NCBI GenBank assembly: GCA_035508795.1
Contig: DATJMJ010000096.1
Location: 1 to 21,534 of the forward strand
DNA length: 21,534 bases
Direction of reading: 5' to 3'
Source of the DNA: DATJMJ01 sp035508795
GTDB taxonomy: Bacteria > Actinomycetota > Acidimicrobiia > Acidimicrobiales > Palsa-688
The position numbers were made by a program, and so were the translations under genes. Shown piece after piece: positions 8,224-14,264 of this stretch. How positions within the stretch are numbered: the first letter of the stretch is position 1; the number at the start of each line of letters is the position of its first letter. The notes beneath the pieces were generated by a model, which did no database searches, was not told where the DNA came from, and saw only the letters and a program-made list of their open reading frames with translations.

Positions 8224-8751
8224 TCATACCGCGGCCGGCTCAGGCATGCCGGTGAGCGGGGCAGGTGCACCGGGCTCGGCCGTGGCGACCTGGGCGCTCC
8301 GGGCAAGCTCGCCCAAGATGGCGTCGCCGACCTCGACAACCTGCTCTCGCTGGGCGGGTGAGAGCGGCTCCAGGAAGTAGCGCCGGACCATGGCCGCGTA
8401 GTGGGGAGCAGCCCGGCTCAACATTTGACGGCCGGCGTCCGTGATCACGGCGAACCAGCCCCGGCGGTCTTCGGCACAAAGCTCCCGGCGCACCTGGCCT
8501 GCTGCCTCCAGCCGGCTGACGGCATATGTGATCCGGCTCGCCTGCGAACCCGTCGCCGCCGCGAGGTCGCTCATCCGCATCTCGCCTCCCGGCGCCGCGT
8601 CGAGCAGCCAGAGGATCTCGAAATAAGTGCGCGGCAGGCCGGCCTCGGCCTGGAGCTCACGGTCGAACTGGACGAACAGCGCCCTGGCCGACCTTGCATA
8701 GGCGCGAAAAATGCGCTGCTCGGCGGCATCAAGCCAGGCGAACTCGGTCAA
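8224..8751 (-). CDS. MarR-family transcriptional regulator
   Basis: This 175-residue winged-helix regulator would bind DNA as a dimer and respond to small phenolic or drug-like ligands, as is common in MarR proteins. An N-terminal dimerisation helix comes first. The helix-turn-helix is MRMSDLAAATGSQASRITYAVSRLEAAG (about 58-85), and the wing is DRRGWFAVITDAGRQM (95-110), the most recognisable part of the family. The start is TTG at 8751; an in-frame stop lies four codons upstream, so no earlier start exists. The ribosome-binding site is weak. It is divergent from the ABM-domain gene at 8917 and leads the pump gene, so autoregulation through the shared intergenic region is likely. Family call secure, targets inferred. 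Confidence 0.9.
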   Translation of the reverse strand: MTEFAWLDAAEQRIFRAYARSARALFVQFDRELQAEAGLPRTYFEILWLLDAAPGGEMRMSDLAAATGSQASRITYAVSRLEAAGQVRRELCAEDRRGWFAVITDAGRQMLSRAAPHYAAMVRRYFLEPLSPAQREQVVEVGDAILGELARSAQVATAEPGAPAPLTGMPEPAAV

Positions 8752-8916
8752 AGCGTCTCGTTACCCGTCGTAGTTAGCCATTACTTCAGTACTCAATGAT
8801 TCTACCCTCAAGTATTGTCTCAGCGAGGCCTGATCGCTGCGAGAGCCTCAACAGACGGACCGGAGCCCGAAAAGCGCGAGCTTGTCCCGAGCAGCCCGGA
8901 GGGGCACAATCGTCGG
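8752..8916. promoter_or_regulatory. Divergent control region of marR and the ABM gene, with candidate MarR operator
   Basis: The AT-rich part at 8780-8815 contrasts with the GC-rich surroundings. It holds TTCAGTACTCAA at 8785-8796, a 12-base palindrome with one mismatched pair around the perfect core AGTACT. On the - strand TAGAAT (complement of 8799-8804) resembles a -10 box directly upstream of the palindrome, so a repressor bound there would cover the marR transcription start. No clear -35 box is seen. Assignment as a MarR site is inference from position and symmetry. Confidence 0.4.
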
Positions 8917-9225
8917 ATGGTCCTCGAGGTGGCACGACTGAGCGTCACCCATGGCTCCGAAGATGAGTTCGAGCGTGCCTTCGGCGAGTTCAAGGCGACG
9001 CTTGCGGCTGCACCCGGCTTCCACGGGGCGGAGCTGCAGCGGGGTATCGAACACCCTTCGGAGTACTGGCTCTTCGTGCAGTGGGAGACCGTCGAAGCGC
9101 ACGCCGTCGACTTCAAGGAGGCAGGTGGGTTTGCCCGCTGGGACCAACTGGTGGGGCCCCACCTGGCCGCACCGCCCGACGCCGTCCACGCCGAGCTGCG
9201 GGCATCGCTCCGCCCGTCAACCTGA
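8917..9225 (+). CDS. ABM-domain (antibiotic biosynthesis monooxygenase-like) protein
   Basis: This small protein of 102 residues fills a single ABM dimeric alpha/beta-barrel domain. The pattern MVLEVARLSVTHGSEDEFERAF at the start, a central beta strand EYWLFVQWET (49-58), then AHAVDFKEAGGFARWDQLVGPH matches the typical ABM layout (beta strand, helix, YxLxxxWxxxxAHxxHxxs-like region). Members include quinol oxygenases and cofactor-free monooxygenases, but many have no known reaction, so no substrate is assigned. ATG at 8917 is chosen because the family sequence starts there and GGAGG lies upstream, although at a long spacing of 14 bases; the frame is open further to 8815. It is transcribed away from marR and may belong to the same stress or detoxification response. 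Confidence 0.8.
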   Translation: MVLEVARLSVTHGSEDEFERAFGEFKATLAAAPGFHGAELQRGIEHPSEYWLFVQWETVEAHAVDFKEAGGFARWDQLVGPHLAAPPDAVHAELRASLRPST

Positions 9226-9237
9226 CAAAAAAAAGGG

Positions 9238-9346
9238 ATCCTCGGGGGTGACACTTAGAGAGAACGTCACCTCTGGCCATAGGCCACCAGCGCGACCGGC
9301 TTACACTCTCTTCATGCCGGCTCTTCGGTCGTCATCACCCCGAGGA
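9238..9346 (+). ncRNA. Nested inverted repeats, candidate structured RNA
   Basis: An outer pairing TCCTCGGGG (9239-9247) with CCCCGAGGA (9338-9346) encloses three smaller pairings. GTGAC (9248-9252) pairs with GTCAC (9266-9270), extendable by one pair at the expense of the outer stem. TGGCC (9274-9278) pairs with GGCCA (9282-9286). CCGGC (9296-9300) pairs with GCCGG (9316-9320). Together they could form a multi-branched fold. It lies between the ABM gene and the GlsB-like gene. It could be a 3' UTR, a leader or a small RNA; I recognise no known RNA family. In GC-rich DNA some of these pairings may be chance. Confidence 0.3.
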
Positions 9347-9422
9347 CCTTGAAGAAACAATAAGGCCCGGCCGCTAAAAGCGCAAGAGGGATTTGATAAA
9401 AAAACTTCGGGCGCACTGACGG

Positions 9423-9445
9423 CCCGGTCCCGGCGTGGGACCGGG
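9423..9445 (+). terminator. Perfect 9-bp hairpin upstream of the GlsB-like gene
   Basis: CCCGGTCCC (9423-9431) pairs perfectly with GGGACCGGG (9437-9445) around the loop GGCGT. There is no U tract after it on the + strand. It ends ten bases before the first possible start of the next gene, so it could be a terminator of the upstream transcript or could control ribosome access to the small membrane-protein gene. Confidence 0.45.
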
Positions 9446-9455
9446 GCGCGCCTAG

Positions 9456-9746
9456 TTGCTCACATTGTGGTGGCACCATGGAAGGGTGCTCTTCCTCCTT
9501 TTCAGCATCCTCATCGGGGGCCTCCTGATAGGCGGCCTAGGGAGGCTCGTCGTCCCCGGGCCCAACCCAATAGGGTTTTGGTGGACGCTCGCGTGCGGGG
9601 TCGGTGGCTCGCTTATCGGCGGCGTGATCGTGCGGGCGCTGTTCCTCAACCCGGCGCGGCACTGGCTGATAACGCTCGTGCTGGAAGTCCTCGCCGCCGC
9701 CCTCCTGGTCGTGCTGGTGAGCAAGCGCCGCCGGCGCCGGGCCTGA
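9456..9746 (+). CDS. GlsB/YeaQ/YmgE-family (transglycosylase-associated) small membrane protein
   Basis: This 96-residue membrane protein has three hydrophobic segments and ends in a run of arginines (KRRRRRA). The segment GGLGRLVVPGPNPIGFWWTLACGVGGSLIGGVI fits the family pattern of a Gly-rich helix, a short PGxxPxG turn and a second Gly-rich helix. Family members are small stress-induced membrane proteins of unclear function. An in-frame stop directly precedes TTG 9456. Other possible starts are TTG 9465 and GTG 9486. The last gives a protein that begins just before the first helix, as most relatives do, so the true gene may be 9486-9746. No convincing ribosome-binding site separates these options. 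A hairpin follows the stop closely. Confidence 0.7.
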   Translation: MLTLWWHHGRVLFLLFSILIGGLLIGGLGRLVVPGPNPIGFWWTLACGVGGSLIGGVIVRALFLNPARHWLITLVLEVLAAALLVVLVSKRRRRRA

Positions 9747-9747
9747 A

Positions 9748-9774
9748 ACCGGCTCCGGCCTCCGACGAGCCGGT
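9748..9774 (+). terminator. Hairpin after the GlsB-like gene
   Basis: ACCGGCTC (9748-9755) pairs perfectly with GAGCCGGT (9767-9774) around an 11-base loop, starting one base after the stop codon. There is no U tract. The position suggests a terminator. A second, smaller perfect repeat (GTCGTC 9795-9800 with GACGAC 9804-9809) follows. Confidence 0.45.
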
Positions 9775-9871
9775 CAGCCGCTGGTGGCGTTGACGTCGTC
9801 GGCGACGACCGCCGTCTCGAACCTCGCACTCGCGGGCCATGGCCCCGACCGGAGCTAGGCTGACGAGCCCC

Positions 9872-10534
9872 ATGCCCCCTCGCAAGCAAAGTTCACCCGG
9901 CAGGCAAGCACAGGCCAAGAGCAGGAGCGTCCCACGGCGCACTGCCTGGGGCAGCATCTCTCGCTCCCTGATAGTCGATGCGGCCACCGAAGTCATAACT
10001 TCGGGCGGCTACGAGCAGATGACCATCCGCAGCCTTGCGGAACGCCTCGGAGTGGCCCCGATGTCGCTCTACCGTCACGTTCGCGACCGGGGCGACCTCC
10101 TCGACGAGGTGGTCGACCGCCTCCTCGCCGAGTCCTGGCGCCCGTCGGCGCGGGCAACGGGTTGGCGCTCCTGGGTGGAAGAGGCGGCAGAAAAGTTGCA
10201 CGCCTTCCTCGTCTCGCAGCCCGCTGCGCTCGACGTCTACTTGAGCCACCCGGTTGTCTCACCGGCCGCCGTCGAACGGATGCACGCGATAATGGGCACC
10301 CTTCGTTCGGCAGGCTTTGACGACCCCTCGGCTAAGCGCGCCTACGCAGCCGTGCACACCTACACCGTCGGGTTTTCGGCCCTCGAAGCCGGCCGTTCGC
10401 GCTGGGCCCCCCCGGCGGAGAAGATTACCGGGCTCGAGAAGCAGCTGGCTGCTTATACCACCCCGCGCCAGTTCAGCGAGGGCCTCAAGTACCTCTTGGA
10501 CGGTGTGGAAACCCAGCTCGCGGCGGCTCGCTGA
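9872..10534 (+). CDS. TetR-family transcriptional regulator with TetR_C-type ligand domain
   Basis: This DNA-binding regulator has 220 residues from ATG 9872; ATG 9839 would add 11 residues and cannot be excluded. A basic tail of about 25 residues precedes the TetR helix-turn-helix: IVDAATEVITSGGYEQMTIRSLAERLGVAPMSLYRHV (about 34-70), where LGVAPMSLYRHV is the recognition helix region typical of TetR-C1 subfamily members. The all-alpha C-terminal part carries YTVGFSALEAGR, expected for the ligand-binding and dimerisation domain. It is convergent with the last gene of the aromatic catabolism operon, only 39 bases away. It could regulate that operon or its own neighbourhood, but nothing in the sequence proves a target. 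Confidence 0.85.
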   Translation: MPPRKQSSPGRQAQAKSRSVPRRTAWGSISRSLIVDAATEVITSGGYEQMTIRSLAERLGVAPMSLYRHVRDRGDLLDEVVDRLLAESWRPSARATGWRSWVEEAAEKLHAFLVSQPAALDVYLSHPVVSPAAVERMHAIMGTLRSAGFDDPSAKRAYAAVHTYTVGFSALEAGRSRWAPPAEKITGLEKQLAAYTTPRQFSEGLKYLLDGVETQLAAAR

Positions 10535-10540
10535 CCAGCA

Positions 10541-10562
10541 CCGGCGCACGGCCGGACGCCGG
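10541..10562. terminator. Short inverted repeat between convergent tetR and pcaL
   Basis: CCGGCG (10541-10546) pairs with CGCCGG (10557-10562) around a ten-base loop within the 39-base gap between two convergent genes. It could end both transcripts. The stem is short and lacks U tracts, so support is mainly its position. Confidence 0.3.
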
Positions 10563-10573
10563 GCTGAGGATGG

Positions 10574-11746
10574 TTAAATTGCCGGGTCTTGTCCTTCGAG
10601 GACCACGCGGTCGGCGATGGCGAACGCGGCGTTCGCGGCGGGCGCTCCGGCGTAAATAGCCGTCTGGAGGAGTACCTCTTTCAGGACATCGACCGTGATG
10701 CCGTCCCGCAGCCCCGCCCGGATGTGCATTTCGAGCTCCTCGGGGCGGTTGAGGGCGACCAACATCGCAATGGCGAGCAGGCGGCGCGTAAGGCGGTCGA
10801 GGCCCGGCCTCGCCCAGATCTCGCCCCAGGGCCATTTCCCGAGCAGTTCCTGGAAGTCCGAGCTCAGCTCCGAGGCGCGCGAAAAGCTATTTTGCACATG
10901 GGCCGCGCCGAGGACGTCCTTCCTCACCTCCAGGCCTCGCCGGGACGCGCTGCCAACCAGGTGAGCCATGAGGGCGTCGTTGAAATACCCGGTTTGCTCG
11001 ACGTTGGCGAGGTGAGCAGCACCAGGGAGCACGCAAAGCATGGCGTCCTTCAATGACGACGCAAGGGCGCCAGCCTGCGCCGGCGTCACAACCGGGTCGC
11101 GTGCTCCGCCGACAACGAGCGTCGGGGCCTCGATACCAGCCACTTCCCCTCGCAAGTCGGCCGATGCAACAGCCTCGCAGCAATAGGCATAACCCTCGGG
11201 GTCAATTGCAGCCAGCATGGCGCCGTAGCGAGCCGGGACGTCGGGGTTGGCCCTCGAAAAACCGTCCGTAAACCAACGCGAAAGCGCCCCCGGCACGAGC
11301 GGCGCCGTGCCGCTTGCCCGGACCGCCACTGCGCGCTCGGCGTAGGTAGCCGAGTTTTCGAACCTGGCAGTCGTGCAAGCGAGCACGAGCCTGTCCACCC
11401 TTTCGGGATGGTTCGCCGCAAGCCACAAGCCGACAAGGCCGCCGAGGGAAAGCCCGGCTACGCTCGCTCGCTCGACTTGAAGCTCGTCGAGAAGCCCCAG
11501 CACTCTTTTACCGAGAGCTTCCACCGAGCCTTTGCCGGGGAGCCTGGCCGACCCCCCGTGCCCTGGGTGCTCGACACGCAGTGTTCGCAGCCACGGCCTG
11601 AGAGCCTGCAGTTGGCTGTCCCAGACATCCGCGGTCGTGCCGAGAGAACCGAGCAGGACGAGTACCGGGGCAGCCGCTGGACCGTCAGCGCGGTAAAAGG
11701 CACCCCCGGCGCCCTCTCGAGCGCCTGGTTGACCCCTATTGCTCAT
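10574..11746 (-). CDS. pcaL: 3-oxoadipate enol-lactonase / 4-carboxymuconolactone decarboxylase fusion (PcaD-PcaC)
   Basis: This bifunctional enzyme of the protocatechuate branch has 390 residues. The N-terminal alpha/beta-hydrolase half (about 20-268) hydrolyses 3-oxoadipate enol-lactone to 3-oxoadipate. It has GLSLGG with the nucleophile Ser100, GARDPVV with Asp217 and GAAHLANVEQ with His245. The C-terminal half (about 271-385) is a carboxymuconolactone decarboxylase domain with RKDVLGAAHV, DFQELLGKWPWGEIW and EMHIRAGLRDGIT. This order, PcaD then PcaC, is the PcaL fusion known from Rhodococcus and Streptomyces. ATG at 11746 is chosen because family similarity begins shortly after it and it overlaps the pcaB stop by 11 bases. 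It is the last gene of the operon. Confidence 0.93.
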   Translation of the reverse strand: MSNRGQPGAREGAGGAFYRADGPAAAPVLVLLGSLGTTADVWDSQLQALRPWLRTLRVEHPGHGGSARLPGKGSVEALGKRVLGLLDELQVERASVAGLSLGGLVGLWLAANHPERVDRLVLACTTARFENSATYAERAVAVRASGTAPLVPGALSRWFTDGFSRANPDVPARYGAMLAAIDPEGYAYCCEAVASADLRGEVAGIEAPTLVVGGARDPVVTPAQAGALASSLKDAMLCVLPGAAHLANVEQTGYFNDALMAHLVGSASRRGLEVRKDVLGAAHVQNSFSRASELSSDFQELLGKWPWGEIWARPGLDRLTRRLLAIAMLVALNRPEELEMHIRAGLRDGITVDVLKEVLLQTAIYAGAPAANAAFAIADRVVLEGQDPAI

Positions 11747-12968
11747 GGCCCCTGGCCCTGTGGTAAGCGAGAGCACGGTCGACGAGCAATTGCGAAGCGC
11801 GGATGTCGGCATCGTCGGGCTCGAGCGGGCCGGCGCCCTTAGCGGTGGGCGTACCCCGGCCGCGCGAATAGCTCTCCAGGTTGGACCTCATGCGCTCGAC
11901 ATCGACCTCCAGGCCCGAGAGTATGTCCGCCGTCACGGCAACTGCTCCGCCGGCCGTGCGGCACATGCCTGTCAACGCATCGGCTTCGGCCTGCCAGGCG
12001 CCGGCGGCGCGTTCGTGCTCTTGCGCCATCGCGCCGAGGAGGACCGCCTGGTGGCCCTGGGCGAGCCGCCACGCCGCACCGACGGAGGCGGCCATGGCAG
12101 GGTTCCTCTTGTGGGGCATCGACGACGAGGCGCCGCGCCCTTCCGCCGCCGGTTCGGAGACTTCGCCGACTTCGTCCTGCATCAGCAGGGAAATATCGAT
12201 CGCTATTTTTGCCGCCGTGCCTGCGCAAATTGCAAGGGCGGCCGTGGCCTCGACGAAGCGCGCCCGGTCGGTGTGCCATGGCAGGACGGGCGCGGCGAGG
12301 CCGAGCTCCGACGCGAGCATCTCCAAAATGCGCGGGCCTTGGTCCCCAAGAGCCGACAAGGTGCCGGCCGGGCCACCCAACTGCACGGCGAGGCACTTGA
12401 GCCTGACATAGGCCAAGCGGTCGCGGGAGTCCAGTAGCGCCAGCAACCACCCTGCCGCCTTGCGCCCGAACGTCGTCGGCAATGCGTGGCGGAGCAGCGT
12501 CCTGGCGGCGATGGGCGCGTCACGGTAACGCCCGGCAAGCCCCGCCGCGGCTTCGGCTGCACGAGAGCTGTCTGCCTGCGCGATGAGGAGCACCTTTCGG
12601 AGCACGAGCGCCGCTGCAGTGTCGACGACGTCCTGGCTCGTCGCGCCGAAATGGGCCCAGCGTGCAATGTCAGCGGGGAGGCGCCGGCGTAGCTCGTTTA
12701 CCAGTGCCACGGCGGGGTTGCCCGACAGGCGGCCCTCGCGCCCCAACCTGCGGACGTCGAAATCCTCTGTTGCCAGGCAGGCCTTTTCGATCGACGCAGC
12801 AGCGTCGGGCGGGACGGCTCCGGCCCGGGCTTCACAGACGGCGAGGGCACGTTCGAAATCGAGCATCGCCCTCAGCCACGCGTGGTCGGAGGTGGCATCG
12901 GCAAGCGCGTCGGTCGTAAGGACCAGGCCGAACAGGTCCCCGTACGCCCCCTCGCTACCAGGGGGCAA
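11736..12968 (-). CDS. pcaB: 3-carboxy-cis,cis-muconate cycloisomerase
   Basis: This enzyme of the fumarase/aspartase superfamily cyclises 3-carboxy-cis,cis-muconate, the product of PcaHG, to 4-carboxymuconolactone. It has 410 residues, close to bacterial PcaB. The superfamily signature SSSMPHKRNP is at 281-290 and the GATSQDVVDT segment at 108-117. DLFGLVLTTDAL near the start matches the usual PcaB N-terminus (DLFxPxxxT). TTG at 12968 is the best start: no ATG or GTG lies close to the family start, and GGAG lies ten bases upstream within pcaG. The frame is open further upstream but only across pcaG. It therefore overlaps pcaG by 14 bases, and its own end overlaps pcaL, so these three genes are translated as a coupled set. 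Confidence 0.92.
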   Translation of the reverse strand: MPPGSEGAYGDLFGLVLTTDALADATSDHAWLRAMLDFERALAVCEARAGAVPPDAAASIEKACLATEDFDVRRLGREGRLSGNPAVALVNELRRRLPADIARWAHFGATSQDVVDTAAALVLRKVLLIAQADSSRAAEAAAGLAGRYRDAPIAARTLLRHALPTTFGRKAAGWLLALLDSRDRLAYVRLKCLAVQLGGPAGTLSALGDQGPRILEMLASELGLAAPVLPWHTDRARFVEATAALAICAGTAAKIAIDISLLMQDEVGEVSEPAAEGRGASSSMPHKRNPAMAASVGAAWRLAQGHQAVLLGAMAQEHERAAGAWQAEADALTGMCRTAGGAVAVTADILSGLEVDVERMRSNLESYSRGRGTPTAKGAGPLEPDDADIRASQLLVDRALAYHRARGHEQ

Positions 12969-13539
12969 AGAAGACCGTCTCCATGTCGCCCTGTAGGTGG
13001 ATGTCGAAGTCGTACACCGGCGGGACCCTGGGACCGGAGCCGAGGCTGCCGGCAACCTCCCGGCGGCGAGCAACGAGGCGGGACCTCAACTCGTCGCTAC
13101 CGAGGGACGCGAGTACCCCGTCGGCCAGATTGGCAGCTTCGTCCGAGAAGTAGACCCGGGTGACGAGGCGCTGGAGCAGGCCGCGGGCAAATATCGACAC
13201 GTCGATGTGAGGCGCCTCACGGGCGGCTCGGGCGCTGTTGCCTGGCCCCGTTGGCCCGGGTTTGTGGGTCACAAGCCTGTAGCGGCCATCGTCGTCGGTG
13301 AGCACGCGCGCAAAACCGCGCCAGCCCGGCCTGCACTCGGGCGGGAAGCGGCCTTCGGGGTCGGCTTGCCAAAACTCAACCAGGGCATCGGTTATTGGCG
13401 AGCCACCGCCGTCGAGCAACCGCCCTGTCACCACGATGGCGCCAAGGTCGTCCTCGCCGGCCATACCGGCACCGCTGTCCCAGCCGGTCCCGATGCTGAC
13501 GAACGGCCCTGCCGTTTGTGACGGCGTTGCACCGCTCAT
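12955..13539 (-). CDS. pcaG: Protocatechuate 3,4-dioxygenase, alpha subunit
   Basis: This is the non-catalytic partner of PcaH in the ring-opening dioxygenase, 194 residues. TPSQTAGPFVSIG at the start is the hallmark of PcaG. The intradiol fold is visible in VVTGRLLDGGGSPITDALVEFWQAD, RVLTDDDGRYRLVTHKPG and APHIDVSIFARGLLQRLVTRVYF. The position corresponding to the second iron-binding His of the beta subunit is occupied by Asp in HIDV, as expected for an alpha chain that does not hold iron. It ends with DMETVFFAPW, typical of the family. ATG at 13539 starts right at the conserved N-terminus, 25 bases after pcaH. The complex cleaves protocatechuate between its hydroxyls using O2. Confidence 0.94.
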   Translation of the reverse strand: MSGATPSQTAGPFVSIGTGWDSGAGMAGEDDLGAIVVTGRLLDGGGSPITDALVEFWQADPEGRFPPECRPGWRGFARVLTDDDGRYRLVTHKPGPTGPGNSARAAREAPHIDVSIFARGLLQRLVTRVYFSDEAANLADGVLASLGSDELRSRLVARRREVAGSLGSGPRVPPVYDFDIHLQGDMETVFFAPW

Positions 13540-13564
13540 GTCGCTACGCCGCCTTGGCCGGCCA

Positions 13565-14257
13565 TCACTCGAGGGGGGTGGCCTCTCGGCCGCCCAAGAC
13601 GATGTCGAACACGAAGCCGAGCGCCCAATTGTGGACCGTCGTTGCGAGGTCGAACCTGGAGACGAGCCTTGCGGCCGCCACCGGGTCACGGACCGAGTTG
13701 AAAATGGGGTCTATCGCCAGGAGCGGGTCGCCTGGGAAGTACATCTGGGTGACGAGACGTTCGACGAAGCTCGACCCGAAGACGGAGAAGTGTACGTGGG
13801 CGGGGCGGAAGGCCTTGTCGTGGTTTTGCCAGGGGTATGCGCCCGGCTTTACGGTCACGAACCGGTAGCGCCCCTCGTCGTCTGTCAGGCAGCGGCCCGC
13901 CCCGGTGAAGTTCGGGTCGAGCGGCGCCGGGTGGCGGTCGGCATGGTGGCGGTAGCGCCCTGCGGCATTGGCTTGCCAGATCTCGACGAGCTGGCCGCGC
14001 ACCGGGCGACCGCCCGGTCCGAGAAGCCGGCCGGTTACGACGATCCTCTCGCCGAGCGGTTCGCCCGGGTGGCCGACAGTGAGGTCGCTGTCCCCCTCGC
14101 CCACGCACGCAGGGCCGAAGACCGGCCCGTACCTGTCCGCAAGCCCGTACGGCAAGGGCTGCAACGGCATCCGGGGGGCGCGTAGCCTTGTCGACAAGTA
14201 CCCGGGGTACTCGTAGGGAGGGTCCGGCTGCTGCGGCGAACGCGTGGTCAACGACAT
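13565..14257 (-). CDS. pcaH: Protocatechuate 3,4-dioxygenase, beta subunit
   Basis: This is the catalytic, Fe(III)-binding subunit, 230 residues. The expected iron ligands can be placed: Tyr102 in GRYRHHADRH, Tyr141 in PGAYPWQNHD, and His154 and His156 in RPAHVHFSVFG. PPYEYPGYLSTRLRAP near the start is the usual PcaH N-terminal motif (PxYxSTxxRxP). LVEIWQANAAGRY and RCLTDDEGRYRFVTVKPG are the intradiol-dioxygenase core. ATG at 14257 follows the dehydrogenase stop by seven bases, with a G-rich stretch ahead. The product, 3-carboxy-cis,cis-muconate, passes to PcaB encoded two genes on. Assignment to protocatechuate rather than catechol rests on the paired alpha and beta subunits and on pcaB and pcaL downstream. 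Confidence 0.95.
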   Translation of the reverse strand: MSLTTRSPQQPDPPYEYPGYLSTRLRAPRMPLQPLPYGLADRYGPVFGPACVGEGDSDLTVGHPGEPLGERIVVTGRLLGPGGRPVRGQLVEIWQANAAGRYRHHADRHPAPLDPNFTGAGRCLTDDEGRYRFVTVKPGAYPWQNHDKAFRPAHVHFSVFGSSFVERLVTQMYFPGDPLLAIDPIFNSVRDPVAAARLVSRFDLATTVHNWALGFVFDIVLGGREATPLE

Positions 14258-14264
14258 GCCCCCA

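Noticed and set aside
9400..9445. Leftward terminator formed by CGGGC/GCCCG followed by seven T on the - strand
   Set aside because: No - strand gene ends here, and the stem is only five base pairs.
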